From: Clostridiales bacterium UBA6114
Lineage (GTDB): Bacteria > Bacillota > Clostridia > Oscillospirales > Butyricicoccaceae
Direction of reading: 5' to 3'
NCBI GenBank assembly: GCA_002423435.1
Contig: DIWE01000014.1
Location: forward strand, 31,034-89,678
DNA: 58,645 nt
Made by a program: the position numbers and the translations under genes. This document shows, piece by piece, positions 8,334 through 16,224 of this stretch. Position 1 is the stretch's first letter, and every line of letters starts with the position of its first letter. The notes below the pieces were generated by a model, which was not told where the DNA came from, searched no databases, and was given only the letters and a program-made list of their open reading frames with translations.

Positions 8334-8645
8334 ACTGAGTGTCGACAAAGTCGACACTCTCCAGGGGGTATCCAATACCCCCTAGATATTCGGCCCGAAA
8401 TCGAAGATTTCAGACCGAAATACCCCCGGTTTCGCGCCCGATTGGCGCGGGTGGACTCACCCCAACAAATACTATTTGTTGGGGACCCCGGGGGTGTTTT
8501 TTAGGCAAATGAATTGCCAAAAAAACAAATTGATTCGGTTTTTTGAAAAAATGGTCACGCCTACGCAACGCATTTTTTCAAAAAAGACGAAAGATCCTAC
8601 TTTGTCTACAATTTGAAGCGGCTTTGAACACGTTTCAAAGCCGCT
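8304..8645. repeat. Structured intergenic element flanked by a 30-bp perfect direct repeat
   Basis: The hairpin sequence starting AAGCGGCTTTGAACACG (30 bases, itself a terminator-like stem) occurs at 8304-8333 and again without change at 8616-8645. Between them lie 282 bases with imperfect terminal inverted repeats (TGTCGACAAAGT at 8340-8351, ACTTTGTCTACA at 8599-8610) and several internal palindromes: AGTGTCGAC/GTCGACACT (8338-8358), AGGGGGTAT/ATACCCCCT (8363-8383) and CCCCAACAAAT/ATTTGTTGGGG (8460-8484, 11-bp stem), the last enclosed by ACCCCCGG/CCGGGGGT and a run of Ts. No plausible gene lies inside. It looks like a small non-autonomous element or structured RNA inserted in, or duplicated with, a terminator. 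Confidence 0.7.
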
Positions 8646-8737
8646 TTTATTTGGATGTGAGTAATACTGATATTTCTGGAAAGACTAATAGAGAATAATT
8701 GTGCAAAACCGAGATCTTATTATAGGAGGAATTCGAT

Positions 8738-9109
8738 TTGTCAGAACCATATAGCGAGGCCAGACGCTCCGAATCAGGCGGCTTTTTTCGTTGGCTGGGC
8801 AGAATGATTATCACAGCCGTTATCCTTGGAATCGTTTCATTTTTAACTCCGGGGTTTTCAATCAGGGGCTTGTGGTCCTATTTAATCGCCGCAGTGGTCA
8901 TCAGCGTTTTGGATTATCTGGTTGAACGAGTCATGAAAATTGACGCTTCGCCCTTCGGCAAAGGCATCAAGGGCTTTCTTATCTCCGCGGTCATCCTTTA
9001 CGCGGCTCAGTTTATTGTTCCCAATATGGCGGTAACCATATGGGGCGCGCTGATCGGGTCGCTGGTCATAGGAATAGTGGACGCGATTTTCCCGAGCAGG
9101 GTGATGTAG
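8738..9109 (+). CDS. Holin-like membrane protein (Phage_holin_4_2 type)
   Basis: A 123-residue membrane protein with four hydrophobic segments: MIITAVILGIVSFLTPGF, LWSYLIAAVVISVLDYLV, GFLISAVILYAAQFIVP and TIWGALIGSLVIGIVDAIF. This layout, with basic residues between helices 2 and 3, is that of the family annotated as phage holin family 4 (PF04020), which is mostly chromosomal and not tied to prophages. The start is TTG at 8738, chosen because TAGGAGGA lies 7 bases upstream and no ATG is nearby. No lysin or phage gene is adjacent, so a lytic role is unlikely. Confidence 0.8.
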   Translation: MSEPYSEARRSESGGFFRWLGRMIITAVILGIVSFLTPGFSIRGLWSYLIAAVVISVLDYLVERVMKIDASPFGKGIKGFLISAVILYAAQFIVPNMAVTIWGALIGSLVIGIVDAIFPSRVM

Positions 9110-9125
9110 CACATTATAAAGTAAC

Positions 9126-9173
9126 CCCCTTTAAGCTGGACAGTATGAGATACTGAGCCGGCTTAAAGGGGCG
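9126..9173. terminator. Long hairpin between convergent genes
   Basis: CCCCTTTAAGC / GCTTAAAGGGG 11-bp stem with a 26-base loop, between the convergent holin-like and L,D-transpeptidase genes. It lacks a long T run, so terminator activity is only probable. Confidence 0.5.
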
Positions 9174-9217
9174 CGGCTTACACTCGTTCTGCCGCCGCCG
9201 ATATCGGCGTGGCTGCG

Positions 9218-9913
9218 TCATTCAAATTCAGTAAAACCCATGGCATGGTAATCGTCTACAGTAATAGTATATTTGATTGTAAGATGGTTTTTTTCCTGAA
9301 ATTCATACAGGGCATATTTCAGGTCGTCTTCGTATATGCCGGTCTCTTTCCCGGTGAAATATCCGAGCTCCCGAAGCTTCCGCTGCACGGCCAATACGTC
9401 GGCGCCTCTGTCGCCCGGCCTGAGCTTCCGGAAACCGGTGCCGAAAGGGCCGAAAGGCCCGTGAATGATCGTGACGGGAGTGCCGATCGGGACGATATTA
9501 TATAACTCCTTGACGTCCTTATTCAGCATTCGGATACAGCCGTGGCTTGCGGCACGTCCTATGGAATCTTCCCTTGATGTGCCGTGAATCCCGTATTTTC
9601 CCCACAACACGTTTAAACCAAGCCAGCGCCCGCCGAAATCTTCTCCCCAGTCACTTTTTTCAACGATTTTCCACTGTCCGATCGGGGAAGGCCACCCCGG
9701 CTTCCCCGATGCGATCGGGTATTGCTTTACGCATTTTTTATCTTCAAACAAATATAATCTCTTTTCCTCAATATTGATCAGGATAATGTATTTCGCTTCA
9801 TTCAAGCCGACTGCCTTTGACAGATACAGCGCGCCGCAGGTGATAAATAATACGAGGCTTAAAAATGCAGAGATATATTTGACTTTCTTTTTTGGAATCA
9901 AAATAAAAAGCAT
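9218..9913 (-). CDS. L,D-transpeptidase (YkuD) with peptidoglycan-binding domain
   Basis: A 231-residue envelope enzyme that makes 3-3 cross-links in peptidoglycan or attaches proteins to it. A single N-terminal membrane anchor (ISAFLSLVLFITCGALYL) is followed by the YkuD domain (about residues 40-155), with catalytic motif HGTSREDSIGRAASHGCIRM in which the Cys is the nucleophile. The C-terminal part, LRPGDRGADVLAVQRKLREL onward, is a PG_binding_1 domain; its usual position is N-terminal, so this order is somewhat less common. ATG at 9913 has GAGGAGAG upstream. Monocistronic. Confidence 0.93.
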   Translation of the reverse strand: MLFILIPKKKVKYISAFLSLVLFITCGALYLSKAVGLNEAKYIILINIEEKRLYLFEDKKCVKQYPIASGKPGWPSPIGQWKIVEKSDWGEDFGGRWLGLNVLWGKYGIHGTSREDSIGRAASHGCIRMLNKDVKELYNIVPIGTPVTIIHGPFGPFGTGFRKLRPGDRGADVLAVQRKLRELGYFTGKETGIYEDDLKYALYEFQEKNHLTIKYTITVDDYHAMGFTEFE

Positions 9914-9995
9914 TCTACATCTCTCCTCGCCTTAAGATAAAACATATGATAAACCCAAAATTAGTAGAATAAATTTAAACGGCCGTTCGTATGAT

Positions 9996-10028
9996 AAAAA
10001 GCGCCGCCCAAATATTGGGCGGCGCCTT
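9996..10028 (-). terminator. Terminator of the repeat-protein gene
   Basis: AAGCGCCGCCCA / TGGGCGGCGCCTT stem with a 5-base loop; read on the minus strand it is followed by a T run. It lies just downstream of the stop at 10043. Confidence 0.8.
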
Positions 10029-10042
10029 TGGCGTTACTGCGG

Positions 10043-10765
10043 CTATTTCTTTTTGCGCTCCGATGCCAGCGCTTTGGCTATGGCATCGGCCTGAGCTTTT
10101 GTCAATGTCTTGTTCTCCACAAGTTCCTTAAAGGGTTCCTGAGACATTTTGGCTTTTTGTTCCTTGAAATAAGCGCGGCGCTCGGCATCGGTCATATTTT
10201 TGACCTTTTCCATGTCGAGCCTGCGTTTCGCCATACGGTCTTTCAAATAAGCCGCAGCCGCAGATTTTTGCGACTGCGTGATGGTGCCCGCTTTTACAAG
10301 AGGGCCGAGCGCAGATTCGAGCTTCTGTTCGAATTTTGCAAGCATCTGCTTTTCACAGTAAGCGTTGATCGCATCCAGCTCTTTTTGCGTCAGGATGCCG
10401 GACTCTACGAGCTCCGAACCAAAGCCGCCTTTGCCGGCCTGCTGCTTTTTGCTCTTAAAATACGCTTTGCGCTGCTCTTTTGTCATGGATTTGATTTTTT
10501 GAGACTCGGCTTTTCTTTCTTTTGCCTTCTTGTCTAAGTGCGAAAGCAGCTGATCCGCCGTCTCGCGTGAAATTATTTTTTCCGCAACAAGAGAATCCAT
10601 CAGCTTTGCGGCATTTTTACCGCTTAAGCCGTGGCCGTACCTGCCATTAATTTTCGTCGCGTCGGCGGTGCCCGGTGCAGTTTCGCTTAAAGCAAACGCA
10701 GCGCCTGAAAGGATGGCTGACAGCATGGCAAAAACAAGCAGGAAGGAAATCGTTTTTTGCTTCAA
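10043..10765 (-). CDS. Secreted helical-repeat protein
   Basis: A 240-residue exported protein of unknown function. LLKQKTISFLLVFAMLSAIL with a likely cleavage after AAFA is a Sec signal. The mature part is made of charged helical modules in which a short unit such as LVESGILTQKELDAINAYCE alternates with a basic coil and a phrase like MTKEQRKAYFKSKKQQ. The same alternation (GIITQ-E-ADAI plus MTDEE-EAY) is seen in the larger protein at 54851, so they are paralogues. The modules resemble DUF2680/YckD-type secreted proteins, but I am not certain of the family. The start is TTG at 10765 with AAGGGGGA 7 bases upstream. A structured leader precedes it. Confidence 0.8.
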   Translation of the reverse strand: MKQKTISFLLVFAMLSAILSGAAFALSETAPGTADATKINGRYGHGLSGKNAAKLMDSLVAEKIISRETADQLLSHLDKKAKERKAESQKIKSMTKEQRKAYFKSKKQQAGKGGFGSELVESGILTQKELDAINAYCEKQMLAKFEQKLESALGPLVKAGTITQSQKSAAAAYLKDRMAKRRLDMEKVKNMTDAERRAYFKEQKAKMSQEPFKELVENKTLTKAQADAIAKALASERKKK

Positions 10766-10779
10766 CAGTATCCCCCTTT

Positions 10780-10867
10780 GCGATGTTATGCGCTTCCGAT
10801 ACCCGGCAAAGCCGCAGAAAATCTCGCTCAGGCAACACAACGGGCGTCGGTTCATCAATAACATCGC
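10780..10867 (-). promoter_or_regulatory. Structured 5' leader, riboswitch-like
   Basis: Upstream of the TTG start at 10765, the minus-strand transcript contains a perfect 10-bp pairing, GCGATGTTAT with ATAACATCGC, enclosing 68 bases that have further pairing potential (for example GCTTTGCCGGGTATCGGAAGC-like segments can fold back). The 3' arm ends directly before the ribosome site AAGGGGGA. This is the layout of an aptamer with a P1 stem next to the SD, but I could not match it to a known riboswitch class. Confidence 0.4.
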
Positions 10868-10983
10868 AATATTATTTTTTCCGAAGATACAGTGAAAAAA
10901 TATAACGATATTTTGCGGCATTGGTTAAAATAATCAATAATGTTTTCGAATAAACGATTGAAAACGAGATGGCACATCGATAT

Positions 10984-11012
10984 TTGAACGGTTTTATGTT
11001 ATCATTTATATA
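10984..11012 (+). promoter_or_regulatory. Candidate sigma-A promoter of the DUF3784 gene
   Basis: TTGAAC (10984-10989) and TATATA (11007-11012) separated by 17 bases, about 36 bases before the start codon. Confidence 0.45.
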
Positions 11013-11047
11013 TGGATCAAATCTAAGTTTATCGGAGGGCTTCATAT

Positions 11048-11383
11048 ATGATGAATATCGGGGCTGTCAGTTGTATTGCCATGGGAGCTGTGTTTGCCGT
11101 GATGTCTTTTCTGGTTGCTCTGCTGAAAGAAAGAGGAGCGATGCTGATCGGCGGGTTTAATACATTGCCTAAAGGAGAAAGAGAAAAGTACGATAAAGCG
11201 CGTATGAGTATCGACCAAAGGAACGCTTTTCTCATCTGGGCGGCGATTTTTACCGCCGGAGCAGTCGCGTCGTTTTTTATAAGCCGGTATGCCGCAATTT
11301 TTGCGTTTGCCGCATGGCTTATTTTGTTTTTTAAAGATGTCCATCTGGACACTGAAAAAGCGTTTGGAAAATACAGATTATGA
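11048..11383 (+). CDS. DUF3784-type membrane protein
   Basis: A 111-residue membrane protein with an N-terminal helix (IGAVSCIAMGAVFAVMSFLV) and two close C-terminal helices around FLIWAAIFTAGAVASFF and YAAIFAFAAWLILFF. The loop LIGGFNTLPKGEREKYDKA is the family hallmark of DUF3784 proteins, common in Firmicutes and without a known role. ATG at 11048 follows CGGAGGGCTTCAT. A DsbA-like gene starts 33 bases after the stop and is probably in the same transcript. Confidence 0.85.
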   Translation: MMNIGAVSCIAMGAVFAVMSFLVALLKERGAMLIGGFNTLPKGEREKYDKARMSIDQRNAFLIWAAIFTAGAVASFFISRYAAIFAFAAWLILFFKDVHLDTEKAFGKYRL

Positions 11384-11416
11384 ACGATGAGTCCGATCGG
11401 GGAGGCCAAAATAATT

Positions 11417-11920
11417 ATGAATCAGCTGGAAGTGTTTTTTGATTATGCGTGTCCCTTCTGCCTTAGGGGGCACGAATACCTTGGCGACCTGCGTCCGCTT
11501 TATCCGCAGATCGAGATCATATGGCGCCCGTGCGAAGCGCATCCGAGGCCCGAACGCTACGGGCCCCACAGCGACTTATGCATCCAGGGAATGTTCTTCG
11601 CGCTTTATCACGGGGCGGATATCTGGGCCTACCACGACAGGATGTTTAAGGCCGCGCTGAAAGACCGGATCAATATCGAGGACATCGATGCGCTTTCAGA
11701 CCACGTCCGCGATCTGCTCGACGCCGACGCCTTTCGCAAAGCGCTTCAAAACGGCGAGTACGCCCGGATACAGCAGGACGCAAACCGGTATGCCTTTGAA
11801 CAGTCCGGTGTTTGGGCGGTGCCGTCCTACCGGTTAAACGGAAGGAAGCTCGATTCAATCGAGGGCATCGGCGTCACGAAAGAGCAGCTTGCAGATTTTA
11901 TGGGGCAAAGCAAAAAATGA
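11417..11920 (+). CDS. DsbA/FrnE-like thioredoxin-fold protein
   Basis: A 167-residue thioredoxin-fold protein. LEVFFDYACPFCLRGHEYL carries a CPFC redox pair at the start of helix 1, and AVPSYRLNGRKLDSIEGI contains the cis-proline loop, both typical of the FrnE/HCCA-isomerase branch of DsbA proteins. There is no signal peptide, so it acts in the cytoplasm, perhaps on thiols or small-molecule disulfides. ATG at 11417 is preferred to an upstream ATG at 11387 because GGGGAGG lies 11 bases before it. The stop overlaps the start of the next gene (ATGA). Confidence 0.85.
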   Translation: MNQLEVFFDYACPFCLRGHEYLGDLRPLYPQIEIIWRPCEAHPRPERYGPHSDLCIQGMFFALYHGADIWAYHDRMFKAALKDRINIEDIDALSDHVRDLLDADAFRKALQNGEYARIQQDANRYAFEQSGVWAVPSYRLNGRKLDSIEGIGVTKEQLADFMGQSKK

Positions 11921-12642
11921 ATCTGTATGAAAAGCATATCGAAAAGGAGCTCGACCGCTGGCACAGCGAGATCGTAAAGAGCGCCGGACTGTTCGAGCGC
12001 GCTTCAAAAGGCATTCAGAACAAAACAAGGAAGCTGATGCCGAAACGGGTGCAGGATACAATTACCTCCGCGGTCGAGAAGACGGTCCGGGCCGTTTTGT
12101 CCGGCTCGGTTTTGCTCTCCGTCAAGGAGGATACCTCCGACCTGAAGCTTTCCGAGCGGGATTTTCTGGTGCGGGAGCTTTTCGGAAGCTATATGAAAAC
12201 GGCGGTCACCGAAGGGGCCGCCTTCGGGGCGGGCGGCGTTCTTCTGGGGCTCGCCGACCTGCCGGTGCTGATGGGCATCAAGCTCAAATTTCTGTTTGAC
12301 TGCGCGAAGCTTTATGGCTTCGACACCGAGGAGCAAAGCGAACGGCTTTACATTTTGTATGTCTTCCAGCTCGCCTTTTCCAGCCGGGAGCACCGCCTTG
12401 ACGTTTTTCGGGTTTTGCAGGACTGGGAAGAGTCCGCCCATCCGCCGGTAGACTGGGAAAAATTCCAGATCGAATACCGGGACTATCTGGATGTCGCAAA
12501 GCTTTTGCAGCTATTGCCCGTCGTCGGGAGCATCGCCGGGGGGACGGCCAATTTCAAGCTGATGAACCGGCTTCGGGACAACGCCATGAACGCATACAGG
12601 ATGAGGATCACCGGAAAGAAATGGCCGCAGAGAGCACCGTAA
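11917..12642 (+). CDS. EcsC-family protein
   Basis: A 241-residue protein of the EcsC family (named after the third gene of the Bacillus ecs ABC transporter locus). The hallmark segment AAFGAGGVLLGLADLPVLMG (Gly-rich, about residues 100-119) and the C-terminal LLPVVGSIAGGTANFKLMNR, which may touch the membrane, are both present. Function in the family is unclear, though links to protein secretion and processing have been proposed. Its ATG lies inside the stop of the DsbA-like gene (ATGA overlap), so translation is coupled. No other ecs gene is present. Confidence 0.85.
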   Translation: MNLYEKHIEKELDRWHSEIVKSAGLFERASKGIQNKTRKLMPKRVQDTITSAVEKTVRAVLSGSVLLSVKEDTSDLKLSERDFLVRELFGSYMKTAVTEGAAFGAGGVLLGLADLPVLMGIKLKFLFDCAKLYGFDTEEQSERLYILYVFQLAFSSREHRLDVFRVLQDWEESAHPPVDWEKFQIEYRDYLDVAKLLQLLPVVGSIAGGTANFKLMNRLRDNAMNAYRMRITGKKWPQRAP

Positions 12643-12687
12643 AAATCCGCCAAAAACACGGGCCTTTTGCTCTTGTGTCAATACGAT

Positions 12688-14616
12688 CTAAGCCTTTTCG
12701 CCTGCCTTTTTCATTTTCTTAAAAAGCGCCGTTCTGCTGATTCCAAGAGAGTTTGCAACGGCGGTTTTTGTCATGCCCTGTTCCAGAAGCGACTGAATGA
12801 CGGCCTCCTCCACAAAACGGTTTACGGCTTTTATATCGATTTTCAAATCTTTGGCCGGGCAATCGGGCTCAGACGCGGGCTTACCCTCATCGCTCGGGCC
12901 AAGGATTTCGTTGTGGCTGTTGTCCTCGTGAAACAGGACGTATTTATTGGCGATATTTTTAAGCTCGCGCACATTTCCCATCCACGGGTGAGTCAATAAG
13001 CGGCGCTCAAACTCGGGGCTCGTGGCCAGCGCCGGGGCATCGGCTCCCAGGATCTCTCTGATAAAGTGCCTGAACAGGAACAGGATGTCCTCCTGCCGTT
13101 CACTGAGCGTCGGTATCTGCAGATCAAGCACATTGAGCCTGAAAAACAGATCCTTGCGGAAGGCGTTTTGTCTGACCAGTTCGGAGAGATTTACGTTGGT
13201 GGCCGCTATGATTCTCACATCTAGCGGAATCACATAATCCGACCCGACCCTCATAATTTCTTTTTCCTCGATGGCGCGCAGCACCTTGGATTGAAGATTC
13301 GGGGACATGCTGTTGATTTCATCCAAAAAAAGCGTTCCTCCGTGGGCAAGCTCAAAAAGACCGACCCGCCCCTCGCTGCGCGCCCCCGTAAAGGCGCCGC
13401 GCACATAGCCGAACAGCTCGCTTTCCAACAGCGATTCCGTCAGAGTGGCGCAGTTTACCGCTACAAAGGGACCGTTTTTGCGGTGGCTGTAATTGTGAAT
13501 GCTCTGTGCAAAAAGCTCCTTTCCGGTTCCGCTTTGCCCTTGTATCAAAATCGTTTGGCTGCTGAGCGCGTAAGCCTTGGCATTTTGGATCAGCCGCTGC
13601 ATTTTCGGGCTTATCGTCAGGATATCCTCAAAGGTATACCTGGCGGTAAGCCTTTTTTTATTCAGCTTAAACCGCAAGGTTTTTTCCAGCTCCTGCAGCT
13701 TCGATACGTCCTTGACGGTGATGAGAATCTGAGATTCGTCGGAGCTCATTTTGATGCGGGAGGTGTGAATGGAGAGGTTTTTTTCCCCCATTTTGTAAAG
13801 TGTGCTGTTGCTATTGTGGTGCGCATAGCCGGCATTGTTCTTAAAGCCCAGTAATTCGTCGAGCTCCGGAAAACAGACCGCAAATTCTTTTTCGAGGACG
13901 GCGCTGGTCCGCTGGCCGAGGATCAATTCGCAGCTGTGGTTAAAATGGCTGATGCTGCCGTTTTCACTGATTACGATTACTCCGTCTTCAATGTTGTTCA
14001 GAACCGACTCGATCAGCTTTACTTTTTTATAATCGTCATAGATCTGATCGAGCAGTGATATGGTCGTTTTATATGCTTCCAAAACCGCGGCCGGACGCAC
14101 GTTTGCATAGATGAAATTCAGACCGCGCTGACGCGCAATGCTTACCCCGATGGAGCCCCCGAGCACGGCCTCGTCCTGACTGTAGCTGAGCTTTTCAATA
14201 TACTGCGTGGCCTGCCCGATGTCGTAAAACAGGAAGAGGTCGATGTTGTCGGGAAAGATTTTTTTGCAGTAATCAAAGTCGAAGATGATGCTGTGAGGGA
14301 GTACAATATGAATTTTCCTGTATTTTGCAACCGATTCACTGAGCGCGCAAATGACGTCGTTGGCTGAAAGCGGAATCTGAATCACCGGCACCTCGGTAAT
14401 GTTGTCGGTCAGTTCAAACAGGATGCCGCCCCGCACGATGAGAGCCTGGGCGCCCTGCGCGATAAGGGAGCGTCCCCGCTCGAGCACATTGCCGCGGGTG
14501 AATCGTTCCATCAGAATATTGCCGCTTCTGATTTCATCGAAGAACAAGTCCGTAAATATTTCCTCGTCGGTTCTGCTGTGCACCAAAGCGCCGATTTTGT
14601 AACTCAATTCACCCAC
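12688..14616 (-). CDS. PrpR-type sigma-54-dependent activator
   Basis: A 642-residue enhancer-binding protein. Residues 1-190 form a PrpR-N ligand-sensing domain (GAQALIVRGGILFELTDN is its signature). A PAS domain covers about 200-320. The AAA+ domain (about 335-570) has Walker A GQSGTGKE, the sigma-54 contact loop GAFTGAR and a Walker B in GGTLFLDEIN. A Fis-type helix-turn-helix ends the protein (TKTAVANSLGISRTALFKKM). It needs RpoN to activate transcription. The gene is divergent from the RraA operon, whose promoter is a consensus -24/-12 element, so this operon is the obvious target, with the pathway substrate or a product as the likely ligand. Start GTG at 14616, with AAGGGGA close upstream; TTG at 14607 is possible. 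Confidence 0.93.
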   Translation of the reverse strand: MGELSYKIGALVHSRTDEEIFTDLFFDEIRSGNILMERFTRGNVLERGRSLIAQGAQALIVRGGILFELTDNITEVPVIQIPLSANDVICALSESVAKYRKIHIVLPHSIIFDFDYCKKIFPDNIDLFLFYDIGQATQYIEKLSYSQDEAVLGGSIGVSIARQRGLNFIYANVRPAAVLEAYKTTISLLDQIYDDYKKVKLIESVLNNIEDGVIVISENGSISHFNHSCELILGQRTSAVLEKEFAVCFPELDELLGFKNNAGYAHHNSNSTLYKMGEKNLSIHTSRIKMSSDESQILITVKDVSKLQELEKTLRFKLNKKRLTARYTFEDILTISPKMQRLIQNAKAYALSSQTILIQGQSGTGKELFAQSIHNYSHRKNGPFVAVNCATLTESLLESELFGYVRGAFTGARSEGRVGLFELAHGGTLFLDEINSMSPNLQSKVLRAIEEKEIMRVGSDYVIPLDVRIIAATNVNLSELVRQNAFRKDLFFRLNVLDLQIPTLSERQEDILFLFRHFIREILGADAPALATSPEFERRLLTHPWMGNVRELKNIANKYVLFHEDNSHNEILGPSDEGKPASEPDCPAKDLKIDIKAVNRFVEEAVIQSLLEQGMTKTAVANSLGISRTALFKKMKKAGEKA

Positions 14617-14704
14617 GTCCCCTTATTCAGAAAAGCAAATCAAGAATCTGCATTCGATTTCCTAAACTCAATATATCAAATGAACCACTTTTTGGCAATG
14701 ATGC

Positions 14705-14730
14705 GTTAACATAAGTTTTCATCGGTTAAC
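14705..14730. promoter_or_regulatory. Candidate upstream activator sites (GTTAAC pair)
   Basis: Two GTTAAC palindromes at 14705-14710 and 14725-14730 with centres 20 bases apart (two helical turns), about 115-140 bases before the expected sigma-54 start site. Distance, spacing and location between activator and target fit enhancer sites for the PrpR-type protein. Confidence 0.45.
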
Positions 14731-14815
14731 ACCTTCGCGGCGCGCAGATCGCGGGCAATCGCAAAAACAGCCGTAATTGCCTCGTTTTTTCATTAAAATC
14801 CCGGCTTTTTAGAGA

Positions 14816-14831
14816 TGGCACAGATATTGCT
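14816..14831 (+). promoter_or_regulatory. Sigma-54 promoter (-24/-12)
   Basis: TGGCACAGATATTGCT matches the TGGCAC-N5-TTGCW consensus exactly, with GG and GC elements 12 bases apart at their first bases. Transcription should start near 14842, about 55 bases before the RraA-like start codon. Confidence 0.9.
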
Positions 14832-14896
14832 GTAATAACTAGTGTCTGCAAAACAACACGCGATCCAATATTTTCCGAAAGAGAGGATGTGAAAAA

Positions 14897-15625
14897 ATGA
14901 AAAAAAAGCTTTCCCCCGAGCAAGAAATCGCCATTATGAAAGAGCTCGAAGCCTATGACACTCCGACCATCACCAACGCGGTGGCGACTTATCCGGGAAA
15001 ATCCACCTGCCTGAGCCTTTTTCATCCATGGGATACCAAATGGTACACCGATGAAACCCTGCGCGCGATGTTCCCCGAGCTGGGCCGGGCATGCGGGTAT
15101 GCCGTCACCTGTGTATACGGACTGCCGGACCCCGGGTTTAACAATCTCGGCATAGGCGACGTCCTGCGCGCCATCGGGGATTCCGATAAACCGGTTATAT
15201 TGTTCATAAAACAGGACTATCCTCCGGAGCTCAAGAGGAAGAACGGTTTATGCGGCGGGAATATGGCGACCGCGTTTAAGTCCGCCGGCGCGGCCGCAGT
15301 AGTATCCGACGGGCCGTCGCGGGATCTCGGGGAAGTGCGCGCGCTGGGGCTTCGGTATTTTTTGACCGGCGTGTCGCCGGGACATGGACCCATGGCGGTA
15401 AAAGCCGTCGGGGTCCCCGTCGAGATATGCGGCATGGATGTCTGCCCCGGCGATGTGGTGCATCTGGATGAAAACGGAGCCGTCAAATTCCCGAAAGAAT
15501 ACTTAGAGGACGTTTTGGAAAAGTGCAAAGAAATCGGCCGTATTGAAGAGAGACAACAACAAATGTTGGCCTCCACCAGCGATATTGACCTGCTTACCAA
15601 ATATATGAAAGGGGTCTACGACTGA
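14897..15625 (+). CDS. RraA-family aldolase/decarboxylase-like protein
   Basis: A 242-residue member of the RraA/HMG-aldolase superfamily. MKELEAYDTPTITNAVATYP is the typical start (LxxLxTxxVxDAL-like), NMATAFKSAGAAAVVSDGPS continues the Rossmann-like core, and DGPSRDLGEVRALGL contains the conserved Arg-Asp metal and substrate site. Homologues cleave 4-hydroxy-4-methyl-2-oxoglutarate or decarboxylate oxaloacetate, and others have unknown substrates; the true RraA proteins that bind RNase E are shorter (about 160 residues). Its place as first gene behind a sigma-54 promoter and ahead of a carboxylate transporter argues for a catabolic role. ATG at 14897 follows GAGAGGATGTG. Confidence 0.85.
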   Translation: MKKKLSPEQEIAIMKELEAYDTPTITNAVATYPGKSTCLSLFHPWDTKWYTDETLRAMFPELGRACGYAVTCVYGLPDPGFNNLGIGDVLRAIGDSDKPVILFIKQDYPPELKRKNGLCGGNMATAFKSAGAAAVVSDGPSRDLGEVRALGLRYFLTGVSPGHGPMAVKAVGVPVEICGMDVCPGDVVHLDENGAVKFPKEYLEDVLEKCKEIGRIEERQQQMLASTSDIDLLTKYMKGVYD

Positions 15626-15645
15626 GTGAGACCGGTAAAAACGAA

Positions 15646-16191
15646 GTGGGGTGCGCAGTCACGGTAGTCGACAGAATAAAAAACGCCCGTCTTTATTATG
15701 GTCTGGGCGACCGGTTCAAACGCGCTCTTCAATTTATCGAGGAGCATGATTTGTCCAATTATGCCGCAGGAGTTTACAAAATCGAAGGAGAAGATATTTT
15801 CCTCAAAATTCAGTCCTACAGCACAAACGATAAGGGAAACTGCAAAATTGAAGTCCATCGGGATTACGCGGACGTGCAATATATGATCGAGGGCTCCGAG
15901 CAATTGGGTTATGCGCACAAATCGCTTTGCAGTCCGAAAACATATTATGACAAAACGACGGATATGTGGCTTGTAAATTGCGACGAATTAGGTTACGTTA
16001 TACAAAATGAAGGCTGTTTTTGCATTGTTTTCCCGGACGACGCCCATCAGTCGGCATGCATTTACAAGACGTCCTGCAATGTAAAAAAAGCCCTGATAAA
16101 GGTTCGTTTGGAACCGTCGCAGCGCGGCGCCGATACTTTTGGAGAGATGTTTTTCCCGGATAAGTCGGCAGTCGGATCACATCGTGAGTGA
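15646..16191 (+). CDS. YhcH/YjgK/YiaL-family protein
   Basis: A 181-residue cupin-like protein of the YhcH/YjgK/YiaL family, which also includes EbgC. HRDYADVQYMIEGSEQLGYA is the family core with the metal-binding His and Glu, and CIVFPDDAHQSACIY supplies further ligands. Members sit in operons for sialic acids, uronates and other carbohydrate acids and may act as mutarotase- or isomerase-like enzymes. The start is uncertain: GTG at 15646 is used, without a strong ribosome site. It lies 20 bases after the RraA-like gene and is surely in the same operon. Confidence 0.82.
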   Translation: MGCAVTVVDRIKNARLYYGLGDRFKRALQFIEEHDLSNYAAGVYKIEGEDIFLKIQSYSTNDKGNCKIEVHRDYADVQYMIEGSEQLGYAHKSLCSPKTYYDKTTDMWLVNCDELGYVIQNEGCFCIVFPDDAHQSACIYKTSCNVKKALIKVRLEPSQRGADTFGEMFFPDKSAVGSHRE

Positions 16192-16224
16192 CTGCATGGC
16201 AAATAAAAAAAGGAGGTCAAATGA

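Noticed and set aside
8738..9109. Holin as evidence of a prophage
   Set aside because: No other phage gene is near, and this holin-like family is mostly chromosomal.
10028..10537. A plus-strand frame opposite the secreted repeat protein
   Set aside because: Phe/Leu/Arg-rich translation typical of the complement of a Lys-rich helical gene; no start signal.
10780..10867. Cyclic di-GMP (GEMM-I) riboswitch
   Set aside because: GCCGGGTATCGG resembles the 3' part of the class, but the conserved GCAAACC and GGGACGCAAAGC parts are missing, so it is left unassigned.
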